The notes below the pieces were generated by a model. It did not search any database. It saw nothing but the letters and a program-made list of their open reading frames with translations, and had not been told where the DNA came from. Position numbers and translations under genes: made by a program. Shown piece after piece: positions 1 to 8,467 of a stretch of DNA of 64,000 nt (the first letter of the stretch is position 1; each line of letters opens with the position of its first letter). Where the stretch lies: the NCBI GenBank assembly GCA_000621405.1, contig JHYK01000004.1, positions 124,001 to 188,000 on the forward strand, given 5' to 3'. This DNA comes from Lachnospiraceae bacterium AC3007. Its GTDB lineage: Bacteria; Bacillota; Clostridia; Lachnospirales; Lachnospiraceae.

Positions 1-66
1 GCCTCCCGCCCTCCTTTTGCAACCACCACCTAACCACTGAAACCACATGAGGAAAAAGAGATATCA

Positions 67-795
67 ATGAAAAAAACAACACACTTCTTTAACAGACATA
101 CAGGGAGGCTCCTTCCTGCCAGCATCACTGTGGAGACAGCTCTCATCCTTCCGATATTCCTTTTTGCCATGCTGTCGGTCATGTATCTTACGGATGCCAT
201 CCGCATATCGTCGGATAACACGGAGAGACTGGCTGAGCAGGCGTATACTCTGGCAAAGTACGCTTATGTCGGAGATTCGCTCCTGTCGGGTACGGGCCTG
301 TCAGAGGCGATAGATGTGATAAACGGAGGAGATGACATCATAGATCTTGTACAAAGATACAATATCAGCGTTCCGTTCGATCTCCTTGGCACCTATGATC
401 CCTATGCGGTAGACAGAGTACGCGTAAGGGCTTTTACGGGCTATGACAACCTGAAGCAGCATACCGGACATGAAGAAGAGAAGCCGGAAGAGATGGTGTA
501 TGTGACCGAATACGGATCCGTATATCACAGATCACTGGGCTGCTCTCATCTGAACCTTAATATAAGGAGTGTGGACTACGGCAGCGTGTCAAAAGAGAGG
601 GCGAATGACGGATCGAAGTACCATCCCTGCGAGTACTGCTGCCATTCAGGCGGAGGGCATCCGGCAACGGTATATATAACAGATGACGGCAACCGATATC
701 ATTCTTCCCTGTCCTGCGGGTCATTAAAAAGGACGATAAGAGAAGTGCCGCTGTCGCAGGCAGGCCTTCCGTCCTGCAGCGAATGCGGAAGATAG
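67..795 (+). CDS. TadE-like pseudopilin with two C-terminal Cys/His modules
   Basis: A 242-residue envelope protein. Residues about 17-40 hold a type IV pilin-like N-terminal segment (SITVETALILPIF with the conserved Glu) that runs into a hydrophobic helix, as in TadE/TadF pseudopilins of the Flp pilus system. The C-terminal half is unusual: two related modules at about 143-190 and 202-240, each reading roughly VY-[VI]-T-x-x-G-x-x-YH-x-SL-x-C and ending in CxxC. They look like small metal- or disulfide-stabilised knots, of the kind sometimes found at the end of secreted nucleases and ComEC-like proteins. It is the first of four co-directional genes with short gaps, followed by a prepilin peptidase. 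The start at 67 is preceded by a GAGGAAAAAGAG purine stretch. The pseudopilin assignment is firm; the role of the modules is unknown. Confidence 0.8.
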   Translation: MKKTTHFFNRHTGRLLPASITVETALILPIFLFAMLSVMYLTDAIRISSDNTERLAEQAYTLAKYAYVGDSLLSGTGLSEAIDVINGGDDIIDLVQRYNISVPFDLLGTYDPYAVDRVRVRAFTGYDNLKQHTGHEEEKPEEMVYVTEYGSVYHRSLGCSHLNLNIRSVDYGSVSKERANDGSKYHPCEYCCHSGGGHPATVYITDDGNRYHSSLSCGSLKRTIREVPLSQAGLPSCSECGR

Positions 796-820
796 AGCGG
801 CGGGTGAATCAGGAGGAAAT

Positions 821-1255
821 ATGATGGATACAGTGCGTACGGTTTCCTTTTTTGTGTTCCTTATCGCGGGAACGGTCTTTGATATAAGAAAAAGGCGGAT
901 CCCCCTGATCCTTCTTTTGGCGGCGGGAGCATGGGGGATACTGTCTTATACGATATGTACAGGATGGACAGGCAGCGATCTGTGGGATGAGATATTCGGC
1001 CTTTTGATAGGAGCGGTTTTCATCGGGATATCTCTTATCTCTGAGGGCAAAATGGGTATGGGCGATGCGATCGCGATACTGGTTGGCGGGATATATCTTG
1101 GCGGCTCGGGATCTGCCTTTGCCGTTCTCTATTCTCTTATCATAGCTGCCGCCGTCTCAGCCGTGATACTTGTGCTTAAGCGCGGCAGCGGGAAGAGTGA
1201 GCTTCCTTTTATGCCATTTTTGCTGGCGGGATGTGTGATCGGGCAGATCATGTGA
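821..1255 (+). CDS. A24-family prepilin peptidase (TadV/CpaA type)
   Basis: A 144-residue polytopic membrane protease that removes the leader of Flp-type prepilins and TadE-like pseudopilins. The two catalytic aspartates of the family are visible: one in FDIRKRRIP after the first membrane helix, and one in the GMGD motif at about residue 76. It is short and lacks the N-terminal methyltransferase domain of PilD, as is normal for the Tad-associated type. Its start follows an AGGAGGAAAT ribosome site. The next gene, which encodes a probable substrate, begins 8 bases after the stop. Confidence 0.88.
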   Translation: MMDTVRTVSFFVFLIAGTVFDIRKRRIPLILLLAAGAWGILSYTICTGWTGSDLWDEIFGLLIGAVFIGISLISEGKMGMGDAIAILVGGIYLGGSGSAFAVLYSLIIAAAVSAVILVLKRGSGKSELPFMPFLLAGCVIGQIM

Positions 1256-1263
1256 GGAAGACA

Positions 1264-1749
1264 ATGAAAAACATATTTTACAAGATAAAAAAAGAAGGCT
1301 GTGTCCTGAGAGGCTCATATACGATCGAGGCGGCCCTGATATTTCCTTTTATCATGGGGACTGTGGTCTTTCTGATCTATATGTCTTTCTTTCTTCATGA
1401 CAGGGCAGTCATGAAAAGCTGCGCATATCAGGCAGCGCTAAAGGGCAGCCTCATCAGGACCGGAGGAGGGGATATGGTAAGAGAGGCTGAAAAAGCAGCA
1501 GCCTACAACATCGAGGGGCTCCTTCTTATGACAGAAGGACTTCAGACAAAGGTGAGCCTTTCGGGGACGGAGATCCGGGTATCTTACAGCGGGATGATGA
1601 GGATCCCCCGGGGGATACTTTTTATGAAGATCGCGGGAACTGACGGAATACAGGTGGAAGGGTCCGGCAGTGCAAAACAGAAGGATGCCATAGAGTTCAT
1701 AAAAAAGACCAGAGCCATTGGCGGGGCTGTAGACAGCATCACAAGATGA
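1264..1749 (+). CDS. TadE-like pseudopilin
   Basis: A 161-residue protein with the pilin-like segment GSYTIEAALIFPFIMG near the N terminus, including the conserved Glu, followed by one membrane helix and a mostly polar extracytoplasmic tail. This is the layout of TadE/TadF minor pseudopilins. I chose the ATG at 1264, preceded by GTGAGGAAG, over an in-frame ATG at 1231 that would overlap the peptidase gene. It lacks the Cys-rich modules of the first pseudopilin. It probably belongs to the same pilus or secretion assembly as its neighbours. Confidence 0.8.
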   Translation: MKNIFYKIKKEGCVLRGSYTIEAALIFPFIMGTVVFLIYMSFFLHDRAVMKSCAYQAALKGSLIRTGGGDMVREAEKAAAYNIEGLLLMTEGLQTKVSLSGTEIRVSYSGMMRIPRGILFMKIAGTDGIQVEGSGSAKQKDAIEFIKKTRAIGGAVDSITR

Positions 1750-1761
1750 AAAGGAGGATAT

Positions 1762-3144
1762 ATGCAGATAACTTATAAGCGGAACGGATTGAGAAACTAT
1801 CTGGTCGTAAAAAATGACAGGAATGAAGCGGCAGGTCTTCACGAAAAAATGATAGTGCGCAATCAGATAGGATATCTGGCGCGGATGACGCCTCAGAGCA
1901 TAGACGGTCATTCGTACTACTACTATGACATACAGGGCAGGGTCAGTCTGATGACGATGTTTGCCGCAAGAAGCCTGACTTATACAGAGATATCTGCGAT
2001 CCTTGGCGGACTTGCGGGGCTTCTTACGGAGCTTCAGCGATATCTCCTGTCATCGGAGGAGGTACTGTTTGATCCCGGGAATATATGGCTGAGTCCCGAT
2101 ACGCTTGAGCCTGAATTCATATATGTTCCGGGACTTATGCATGATGAAGCGTATGATATAAGATCTCTTGCAGTATTCCTTACTGAGCACGTCGATGCCG
2201 GAGACAGGGAAGCTGCAGGGCTTGCCTATGAGTATCTTGAGATGGTGGAAAACGGATATATCATTCCCGGAAACGTAGATCACAGGAGTATTCCCGGTGG
2301 GGAGCCTGCGCGGAATATCCGGCCCGATCCCATTATTGAAGAAGGCGGCAGATGGGATATTAAGGAGGGGATATCCGATGAGATGAAGCCGTTTTTTGAA
2401 GAAGAGAGCGACGTAGACGGCGAAGAAAGAGGAGTTGATAAAAAGAAACTTTCTCTCATCCTGATCATAGCCGCAGTCTGCCTGTCAGTGATCTATATAG
2501 TGCTGGTGATGGAGCCCTCATGGTTTCCGGTCTACCTTACGGATGAAGAATATATGATCGCCGGGGTAGTCATAGCAGCGTTCTTTGCCGTTACGATCGT
2601 AACAGTCATGTGGCTCAACCGGACATCCGGTAAGAAAGAGACCTTTGAGCCGGAGCTTAAGGATGACGACCCGTTGCCGGCATATGAAAAGACATTGGAG
2701 GAAGAAGCCGTGCGCGAGACCTTGCGGCCGGAATACCCCGAACCGGTCATCAGGGAGGATGATGACAGGACAGTCCTGCTTAAACGGCCGGTATTTGGCG
2801 GCCCATCGTACGGCATGCCGGTCATGATGTATGAAGACGGAAGACAGATACGGATACGGCAGTTCCCATGCCTTTTCGGCAAGATGCAGACAAGAGTGGA
2901 CGAGGTAGTGGAAGGAAAGGGGATAAGCCGGATACATGCGATGATCAAAGAACAGGACGGAAGGTATTTTCTGTCCGATCTCAATTCTCTTAATGGTACG
3001 GGAGTGAACGGGACCATGCTCGGCACAAATGAAACAGTGGAGATATTTGACGGGGATGTGATCCTTATGGCGGACACGCCTCTGACATTTAAGAGCGGAA
3101 GTACGGAAAAAGCCATGCAGTACAGGAGCACTGCAGGCTTTTGA
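1762..3144 (+). CDS. Membrane protein with DUF6382-like and FHA domains
   Basis: A 460-residue protein. Residues 1-170 resemble the DUF6382 domain that often accompanies Tad loci in Lachnospiraceae. A charged linker leads to two adjacent hydrophobic helices at about 230-250 and 265-285. The C terminus (about 350-445) is a forkhead-associated domain with the expected GISRIHAMI and SLNGTGVNG motifs, which bind phosphothreonine. FHA proteins in secretion systems usually couple Ser/Thr kinase signalling to assembly, and no such kinase is visible in the window. The start follows AAAGGAGGATAT. It is the last gene of the Tad-type run and converges with the opposite-strand gene ending at 3167. Confidence 0.8.
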   Translation: MQITYKRNGLRNYLVVKNDRNEAAGLHEKMIVRNQIGYLARMTPQSIDGHSYYYYDIQGRVSLMTMFAARSLTYTEISAILGGLAGLLTELQRYLLSSEEVLFDPGNIWLSPDTLEPEFIYVPGLMHDEAYDIRSLAVFLTEHVDAGDREAAGLAYEYLEMVENGYIIPGNVDHRSIPGGEPARNIRPDPIIEEGGRWDIKEGISDEMKPFFEEESDVDGEERGVDKKKLSLILIIAAVCLSVIYIVLVMEPSWFPVYLTDEEYMIAGVVIAAFFAVTIVTVMWLNRTSGKKETFEPELKDDDPLPAYEKTLEEEAVRETLRPEYPEPVIREDDDRTVLLKRPVFGGPSYGMPVMMYEDGRQIRIRQFPCLFGKMQTRVDEVVEGKGISRIHAMIKEQDGRYFLSDLNSLNGTGVNGTMLGTNETVEIFDGDVILMADTPLTFKSGSTEKAMQYRSTAGF

Positions 3145-3166
3145 CAGGGATCCGGCCCGTCCTTTC

Positions 3167-4162
3167 TTACTTTCCGAAATTGAAAAGAGAATCCAGCTTC
3201 CGAAGTTCTTTGAATTCGCCCTTGACCTGCATGTCACCGGTCATGAAGGCCCGCTGGAAGGTCTCTGCTCCTGCTGTGATATTGATGAGCTTTTCTTTTT
3301 CTATACGGCAGGCAACCGTGGGCTTGTCGATGTTCCCGTAATGCACATCCAGCTCCTTGCCCTTTATGATGATGGCAAGAGGTTTTTCGATACCCTGCAC
3401 TATCATGTTATAAGAGGCGCTGAATGCTGGATCGGGAACGAAATGATCCTTGAAATCCTTGATAAGAAGATCCTCCACGGAGACGCCCTGATTACCCATG
3501 AGGGTCTTGAAGTGCGATGCGAGTTCCCTGATGTCTTCCTTCTGGGTCTGAACAAATTTGTCGTCCGAGGCGTATTTTGACAGCTGCTCGGCATCCTGGG
3601 GAGAGAGCTCTATCTGCGGGGCGGCGGAAACTTTCTGCCTGACTGCCTGGTTGGAAGCCGGCAGTGCGACAGTCTTCTGAGATATGGTGCGGTACATGCT
3701 CTCGGCCTTTTTTTCAACGAGAGTGGCATAGTCATCATTAAGCTCAAAAGATACCGAATCCTGCACAAATCCGCATATACCCGAGCAGGGCTTCCCGCCG
3801 AGTATCTCCCATGCCTGTGCAAGGTTCAGCTTGCCTTCTCTCTCACCGTATGTCGTGCTCATGACGACTGGGCACATGTAGATCTGAGATATCTTTTCTT
3901 TGTTGCCGTACAGCCACAGGGCATCCAGGAACTCGGCCATGAAGCCGCCCGTCCCGTGCCACTCGACCGTGGATGCAAGGATTATGCCGTCGCAGTCATT
4001 TAAGGTATTGGCAAGCGCCGAGATGTTGCGCCGCTCTTCATAGAGATTGTAGCGCGTGACCTTGACGTTGATGTCTTCAAGTACCGACTGCATACGGGTT
4101 ATCACAGTGTTTGTGGGATCTCCTACGATACCCCTTCCGCCATAATAAATGTTTATCTTCAT
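3167..4162 (-). CDS. Flavodoxin-like protein fused to a C-terminal SCP2-like domain
   Basis: A 331-residue protein. Residues 1-150 have a flavodoxin/NADPH-dependent FMN reductase fold pattern: an N-terminal beta strand with a nucleotide loop (MKINIYYGGRG), then GIILASTVEWHGTGG, then a conserved STTYGEREG segment. Residues about 225-331 resemble an SCP2 sterol-carrier domain, with a hydrophobic lipid-binding layout (VACRIEKEKLINI, AFMTGDMQVKGEF). I chose the ATG at 4162, which has an AAAGGA ribosome site, over a start 17 codons upstream that would overlap the HIT gene. It is last in the murG-HIT run, 16 bases after the HIT stop. The substrate and redox partner are unknown. Confidence 0.75.
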   Translation of the reverse strand: MKINIYYGGRGIVGDPTNTVITRMQSVLEDINVKVTRYNLYEERRNISALANTLNDCDGIILASTVEWHGTGGFMAEFLDALWLYGNKEKISQIYMCPVVMSTTYGEREGKLNLAQAWEILGGKPCSGICGFVQDSVSFELNDDYATLVEKKAESMYRTISQKTVALPASNQAVRQKVSAAPQIELSPQDAEQLSKYASDDKFVQTQKEDIRELASHFKTLMGNQGVSVEDLLIKDFKDHFVPDPAFSASYNMIVQGIEKPLAIIIKGKELDVHYGNIDKPTVACRIEKEKLINITAGAETFQRAFMTGDMQVKGEFKELRKLDSLFNFGK

Positions 4163-4178
4163 GATCTGCTGTCCTTTT

Positions 4179-4592
4179 TCAGAATAAATCCTTAAGTTCG
4201 CCTGCGAGCTCACTGAGCTCTTCGGCCGAAGGCTTGCCGGGCTCCCATCCTATACGCTGTCCGTCATCCTTATATCTCGGTATAAGGTGCATATGGAAGT
4301 GAAAGACGGTCTGTCCTGCCGTCTCGCCGTTATTCTGCACGATATTATATCCGTCGGCACCGAGCTTTTTTGCAAGAGCGGTGACAAGCTTCTTTGCAAG
4401 AGCTGCGGCCTTCCCCAGAAGTTCTTCCGGGATCTCGTAGATATCGGCATAATGCTCCTTGGGAAGTATCAGCGCGTGGCCTTTGGTCGCGGGATTCACG
4501 TCCAGTATCACGGTAAAATCATCATCCTCGTAAATGATGTTTGTGTCAAATACATGATTTGCAAGTTTGCAGAAGATACAATCGTCTTTCAT
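4179..4592 (-). CDS. HIT family nucleotide hydrolase
   Basis: A 137-residue histidine-triad protein. The active-site motif HFHMHLIPR is present near residue 100. The N-terminal CIFC pair of the Hint/PKCI branch is visible at residues 5-8, as is the GHALILPKEH segment. Members hydrolyse nucleoside phosphoramidates or adenylated conjugates in the cytoplasm. Length and motifs are normal. It lies 3 bases after murG and 16 bases before the flavodoxin-SCP2 gene, so the three are probably co-transcribed from the murG promoter. Confidence 0.9.
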   Translation of the reverse strand: MKDDCIFCKLANHVFDTNIIYEDDDFTVILDVNPATKGHALILPKEHYADIYEIPEELLGKAAALAKKLVTALAKKLGADGYNIVQNNGETAGQTVFHFHMHLIPRYKDDGQRIGWEPGKPSAEELSELAGELKDLF

Positions 4593-4595
4593 GTC

Positions 4596-5675
4596 TCATC
4601 CTTTCTCATTCGAAATATCGTCGATGACATCGCAGATGGCGCGAACGGCTCCGTTTTCCGGTGCCGCTTCCATTGCTTTAACATAAGTATCCCGGTTGGC
4701 GTATACTTCGTCTACCGCAGACACAAGACTCTCGGTGTTCATGTCTTCTTCTAAAAGCACGCGGCAGTAACCGTTGTCGGCAAAGGCGCGGGCATTCAGT
4801 ATCTGGTCGCCTCTGGAGCCTGCGGTGCTGAGCGGGATCAGAAGACTTGGCTTCTTCAGGGCGAGCAGCTCAAAGATGGCATTTGAACCTGCGCGGGAGA
4901 TCACCACATCAGCAAGGGCATACAGATCGGCAAGCTCTTCGGATATATATTCATACTGCATATAGCCCTTCATACGCTGAAGGGTCATATCCAGCTTGCC
5001 CCTGCCGCAGAGATGGATCACCTTATATCTTTCCGTAAGCTCGGGCAGGGCCGCTCTTACTGCTTCATTGACATTCTGCGCTCCCTGCGATCCTCCGATG
5101 ATCATAAGATAGGGGAGGTCATTTTCAGGCATGTTCACAAATGATCCGGCCCTTTTTGCATCTCCTTCAAGAAGGGAAGCCCGTATCGGGGATCCGGTGA
5201 AGACTCCCTTGTCACCCGGAATATGGGACAGGGTATCCTTAAACGAGCAGCAGATCTTTTTTGCCGAACTGTATGAGAGACGGTTTGCAAGACCCGGGGT
5301 CATGTCGGATTCGTGGATCACGACCGGGATCTTCAAAGAGGCAGCCGCTTTCACAACGGGCACGGATACAAAGCCTCCTTTTGAGAACACCACATCCGGA
5401 GATATCACTCTTAGGACATGACGCGCTTCGGCGAATCCTTTGATGACACGTATCGGGTCCGTAAAATTCTTGACATCGAAGTAGCGTCTGAGCTTCCCGG
5501 TCGATATACCGTAATATCGCAGGCCCTCTGCTTCGACAAGTCCCTTTTCTATGCCTTCGTACGAACCTATATAAGTGATGTCATAGTCCATTTCCTTAAG
5601 GGTGGGGACAAGCGCCAGGTTGGGATAGCAGTGCCCTGCAGTGCCTCCTCCGGTAAGGACTATTTTCTTTGCCAC
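4596..5675 (-). CDS. murG: MurG, lipid II-forming GlcNAc transferase
   Basis: Transfers GlcNAc from UDP-GlcNAc to lipid I at the inner face of the membrane, giving lipid II for peptidoglycan. The 359-residue protein shows the GT-B pattern: the N-terminal glycine loop GGGTAGHCYPNLAL (Ala replaces the usual second Gly), HESDMTPGLANR, GGSQGAQNVNEA, and the donor-site segment SRAGSNAIFELLAL. I prefer a GTG start at 5675, which has GGAG nine bases upstream; an ATG at 5690 is in frame but has no ribosome site. The gene stands apart from any division and cell wall cluster and heads a three-gene run with the HIT and flavodoxin-SCP2 genes. Confidence 0.9.
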   Translation of the reverse strand: MAKKIVLTGGGTAGHCYPNLALVPTLKEMDYDITYIGSYEGIEKGLVEAEGLRYYGISTGKLRRYFDVKNFTDPIRVIKGFAEARHVLRVISPDVVFSKGGFVSVPVVKAAASLKIPVVIHESDMTPGLANRLSYSSAKKICCSFKDTLSHIPGDKGVFTGSPIRASLLEGDAKRAGSFVNMPENDLPYLMIIGGSQGAQNVNEAVRAALPELTERYKVIHLCGRGKLDMTLQRMKGYMQYEYISEELADLYALADVVISRAGSNAIFELLALKKPSLLIPLSTAGSRGDQILNARAFADNGYCRVLLEEDMNTESLVSAVDEVYANRDTYVKAMEAAPENGAVRAICDVIDDISNEKG

Positions 5676-5708
5676 GGATACACACTCCATTGAATATATT
5701 TTCGAATT

Positions 5709-5714
5709 ATTATA
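5709..5714 (-). promoter_or_regulatory. murG promoter -10 element
   Basis: The complement reads TATAAT, a consensus -10, 19 bases before the in-frame ATG and 34 before the preferred GTG of murG. No strong -35 is seen; TTGTGT lies 19 bases upstream, inside the inverted repeat of the murG-pgi gap. Confidence 0.55.
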
Positions 5715-5727
5715 CCATATTGTAGTG

Positions 5728-5775
5728 GCTGCGACACAACTACCGCAGATATCATCCGGCTGCGGCAGTCGTAGC
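5728..5775. repeat. Nested inverted repeat between divergent murG and pgi
   Basis: Outer arms GCTGCGAC (5728-5735) and GTCGTAGC (5768-5775) pair with one G-T. Inner arms CCGCAG (5743-5748) and CTGCGG (5760-5765) pair perfectly. The repeat covers the expected -35 region of murG. It could be an operator or a hairpin in a pgi leader; I see no known motif. Confidence 0.5.
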
Positions 5776-5834
5776 GCGACCGCGGTATTTCGAATTGATC
5801 CTCATACTATAGGGAAAATGAAAGGAGTGGCACC

Positions 5835-7181
5835 ATGGCGAAGGTCACATATGATTATTCCAAGACAGCAGGTTTTATAAGCGGGGAAGAGGTAGAGCTC
5901 ATCAGGCCTCAGGTGGAAGCAGCGAAGGAGCTTCTTCTATCGAAAAAGGGAGCGGGGAATGATTTCCTCGGATGGCTGGATCTTCCGGTTGATTATGATA
6001 AGGACGAGTTTGAGCGCATAAAGAAAGCGGCAGAGAAGATCCGCAGTGATTCGGAAGTGCTTCTCGTAGTAGGCATCGGCGGCTCATATCTCGGCGCCAG
6101 AGCGGCGATAGAATTCTTAAAGCACAATTTCTTCAATTCGGTCGGAAAGGATAAGAGGAATGCTCCCGAGATCTATTTCCTCGGAAATAACATCTCTTCC
6201 ACATATATCCATGATCTTATAGAAGTCATAGGAGACAGGGATTTCTCCATCAATATGATCTCGAAGTCGGGGACTACCACGGAGCCCGGTATATCTTTCC
6301 GCATATTCAAGGAGCTCATGGAGAATAAATACGGAAAGGCTGAGGCGGCAAAGAGGATATATGCCACTACGGACGCTAAAAAGGGAGCGCTGAAAAGCCT
6401 GGCCGATTCAGAAGGATACGAAGAGTTCGTGGTACCCGATAATGTCGGCGGACGTTTCTCGGTGCTTACTGCGGTGGGACTCCTTCCGATCGCCGTGTCG
6501 GGCGCGGACATCGATGCTCTCATGAAGGGCGCGGCCAAAGGACGTGAGCTGGCCAGGGAGAGCAGCTTCGAAGATAACGATGCGCTGAAGTATGCCGCTG
6601 TAAGGAACATCCTCTACAGAAAAGGAAAGTCGGTAGAGATCGTGGCGAATTATGAGCCCTCTCTTCATTATATCTCCGAATGGTGGAAGCAGCTCTACGG
6701 CGAGTCCGAGGGTAAGGATCAGAAGGGAATATTCCCTGCATCCGTGGATCTTACGACAGATCTTCATTCAATGGGACAGTTCATACAGGACGGAGCGCGC
6801 ATCATGTTTGAGACCGTGATCAATGTTGAGAATCCCCGTCACGAGATAGTCATGAAAAAGGCAGACAACGATCTTGACGGACTTGATTATCTTGCAGGCA
6901 AGACGGTGGATTTCGCAAACAAGTGCGCCATGAACGGCACGATCCTTGCTCACACCGACGGCAATGTGCCAAATGCCGTGCTCAATATACCGGAGCAGAC
7001 CGAGGAGTATCTTGGACAGCTGTTTTATTTCTTTGAATTTGCCTGCGGAGTATCCGGCTACATGCTTGGCGTGAATCCTTTCAACCAGCCGGGAGTGGAG
7101 AGCTACAAGAAAAACATGTTCGCGCTCCTTGGCAAGCCGGGATTTGAGGATAAGACAGAGGAACTGAGGGCGAGACTGTAA
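5835..7181 (+). CDS. pgi: Glucose-6-phosphate isomerase
   Basis: Interconverts glucose 6-phosphate and fructose 6-phosphate in the cytoplasm. The 448-residue length fits the short Firmicutes Pgi. Family segments are present: the phosphosugar-binding loop [13 protein letters not shown] near residue 80, [28 protein letters not shown], and the C-terminal [10 protein letters not shown] with its catalytic lysine. The start has an AAAGGAG site. A weak -10 (TACTAT at 5805) precedes it without a clear -35. The amidohydrolase gene begins 10 bases downstream, so read-through from pgi is likely. Confidence 0.96.
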   Translation: MAKVTYDYSKTAGFISGEEVELIRPQVEAAKELLLSKKGAGNDFLGWLDLPVDYDKDEFERIKKAAEKIRSDSEVLLVVGIGGSYLGARAAIEFLKHNFFNSVGKDKRNAPEIYFLGNNISSTYIHDLIEVIGDRDFSINMISKSGTTTEPGISFRIFKELMENKYGKAEAAKRIYATTDAKKGALKSLADSEGYEEFVVPDNVGGRFSVLTAVGLLPIAVSGADIDALMKGAAKGRELARESSFEDNDALKYAAVRNILYRKGKSVEIVANYEPSLHYISEWWKQLYGESEGKDQKGIFPASVDLTTDLHSMGQFIQDGARIMFETVINVENPRHEIVMKKADNDLDGLDYLAGKTVDFANKCAMNGTILAHTDGNVPNAVLNIPEQTEEYLGQLFYFFEFACGVSGYMLGVNPFNQPGVESYKKNMFALLGKPGFEDKTEELRARL

Positions 7182-7191
7182 GGGACGACAC

Positions 7192-8466
7192 ATGAATATT
7201 GCGATAAAAAACGCATATGCTCTGATCGGAGGGAAGATCGACCGTCACAGCATATACATAGAAAAGGATAAGATAGCAGGCATAGACAAGGCACCGGAAG
7301 GCTTCAGGGCCAAAAAGGTCATAGACGGAGAAAACCGCCTCGTGATCCCGGGCATTGTGAACGCGCATACGCACTCGTATATGGCTCCCATGAGAAATAT
7401 AGCCGATGACCTTCCTTTCATGGAATGGCTTACAAAGGGCGTCGAGCCGGTAGAGAACAGCATGACTGATGAGGATGCTTACTGGGGGGCCATGCTCGCG
7501 ATGGCGGAGATGATCCGCTGCGGGACCACCACGTTTAACGACATGCACATGCATATATTCAGCACGCAGAAGGCTGCGAAAGAGAGCGGACTGCGCGCAG
7601 TGCTGTCCAGAGGTCTCGTGGGTGACAAATACAACAAATCCGACAGGCGCATAACAGAAGCCCTTAAGGAGATGTCTGAAGGTGACAATGCAAACGGACG
7701 GATCACCTACATGCTGGGCCCCCATGCCCCTTACAGCGCAGGGTTTGATTACCTCAGAGGGGTGGCGGACATTGCAAAGGAACAGGGGCTTAGGATACAT
7801 ATGCATCTTGCGGAGTCTCAGGCAGAAATAGATAATCTCAAAAAAGAGCAGGGACTCACTCCCATAGAATATGCGGATAAGGCAGGCTGCTTTGATGTTC
7901 CCTTCATCGCGGCCCACTGTGTAAAGGTCACGGATTCCGACATAGAGCTCATGGCGAAAAAGGGCGTATCGGTGGTCACCAATCCGGCCTCCAACATGAA
8001 GCTCGGCAACGGATTCGCGCCGGTTAAGAAAATGAAGGAAGCGGGGATCAACATTTGCCTCGGAACAGACGGAGCGGCATCCAATAATACGCTCAATATG
8101 TTCCACGAGATGAGCCTTCTGGCTCTGATACATAAAGGCGTGAACGATACGCCGGTATGCATAGGCGCCGAAGAGACGATCGAGATGGCAACGATAAACG
8201 GCGCAAGGGCGCTCGGGCTGGATAACGTCGGAAAGATAGAGGAAGGTTATAAGGCGGATCTTGCGATCCTTGATCTGAATACTCCGAGCATGGTCCCGAG
8301 GAACAGCCTGCTTTCAAGCCTTGTATATTCGGCCAACGGATCGGAAGTGGATACGACGATAGTCAACGGCGAGATCCTCATGGAAGGGCGCGAGCTGAAG
8401 ACACTCGATCTGGAAAAGATCCTGTACAACGCAGATCATATGATGGAGAGACTTGGGAAAGCATGA
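7192..8466 (+). CDS. Adenosine-type amidohydrolase (SAH/MTA/5'-deoxyadenosine deaminase)
   Basis: A 424-residue amidohydrolase of the MtaD/DadD branch, which removes the 6-amino group of S-adenosylhomocysteine, methylthioadenosine or 5'-deoxyadenosine. The metal ligands are visible: H59 and H61 in NAHTHSY, H205 in HMHLAES, H242 in AAHCV and D293 in GTDGAASNN. The C-terminal KADLAILDL strand completes the composite domain. Which adenosyl compound is preferred cannot be read from the sequence. The next gene starts 1 base after this stop, which suggests translational coupling to the permease-kinase fusion. AhcY lies 3.7 kb downstream on the same strand, so SAH disposal is a natural role. Confidence 0.88.
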   Translation: MNIAIKNAYALIGGKIDRHSIYIEKDKIAGIDKAPEGFRAKKVIDGENRLVIPGIVNAHTHSYMAPMRNIADDLPFMEWLTKGVEPVENSMTDEDAYWGAMLAMAEMIRCGTTTFNDMHMHIFSTQKAAKESGLRAVLSRGLVGDKYNKSDRRITEALKEMSEGDNANGRITYMLGPHAPYSAGFDYLRGVADIAKEQGLRIHMHLAESQAEIDNLKKEQGLTPIEYADKAGCFDVPFIAAHCVKVTDSDIELMAKKGVSVVTNPASNMKLGNGFAPVKKMKEAGINICLGTDGAASNNTLNMFHEMSLLALIHKGVNDTPVCIGAEETIEMATINGARALGLDNVGKIEEGYKADLAILDLNTPSMVPRNSLLSSLVYSANGSEVDTTIVNGEILMEGRELKTLDLEKILYNADHMMERLGKA

Positions 8467-8467
8467 C

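Noticed and set aside
1-66. C-terminal end of a gene before the first TadE-like gene
   Set aside because: All three forward frames hit a stop within the first 48 bases, so a gene tail is possible but cannot be identified.
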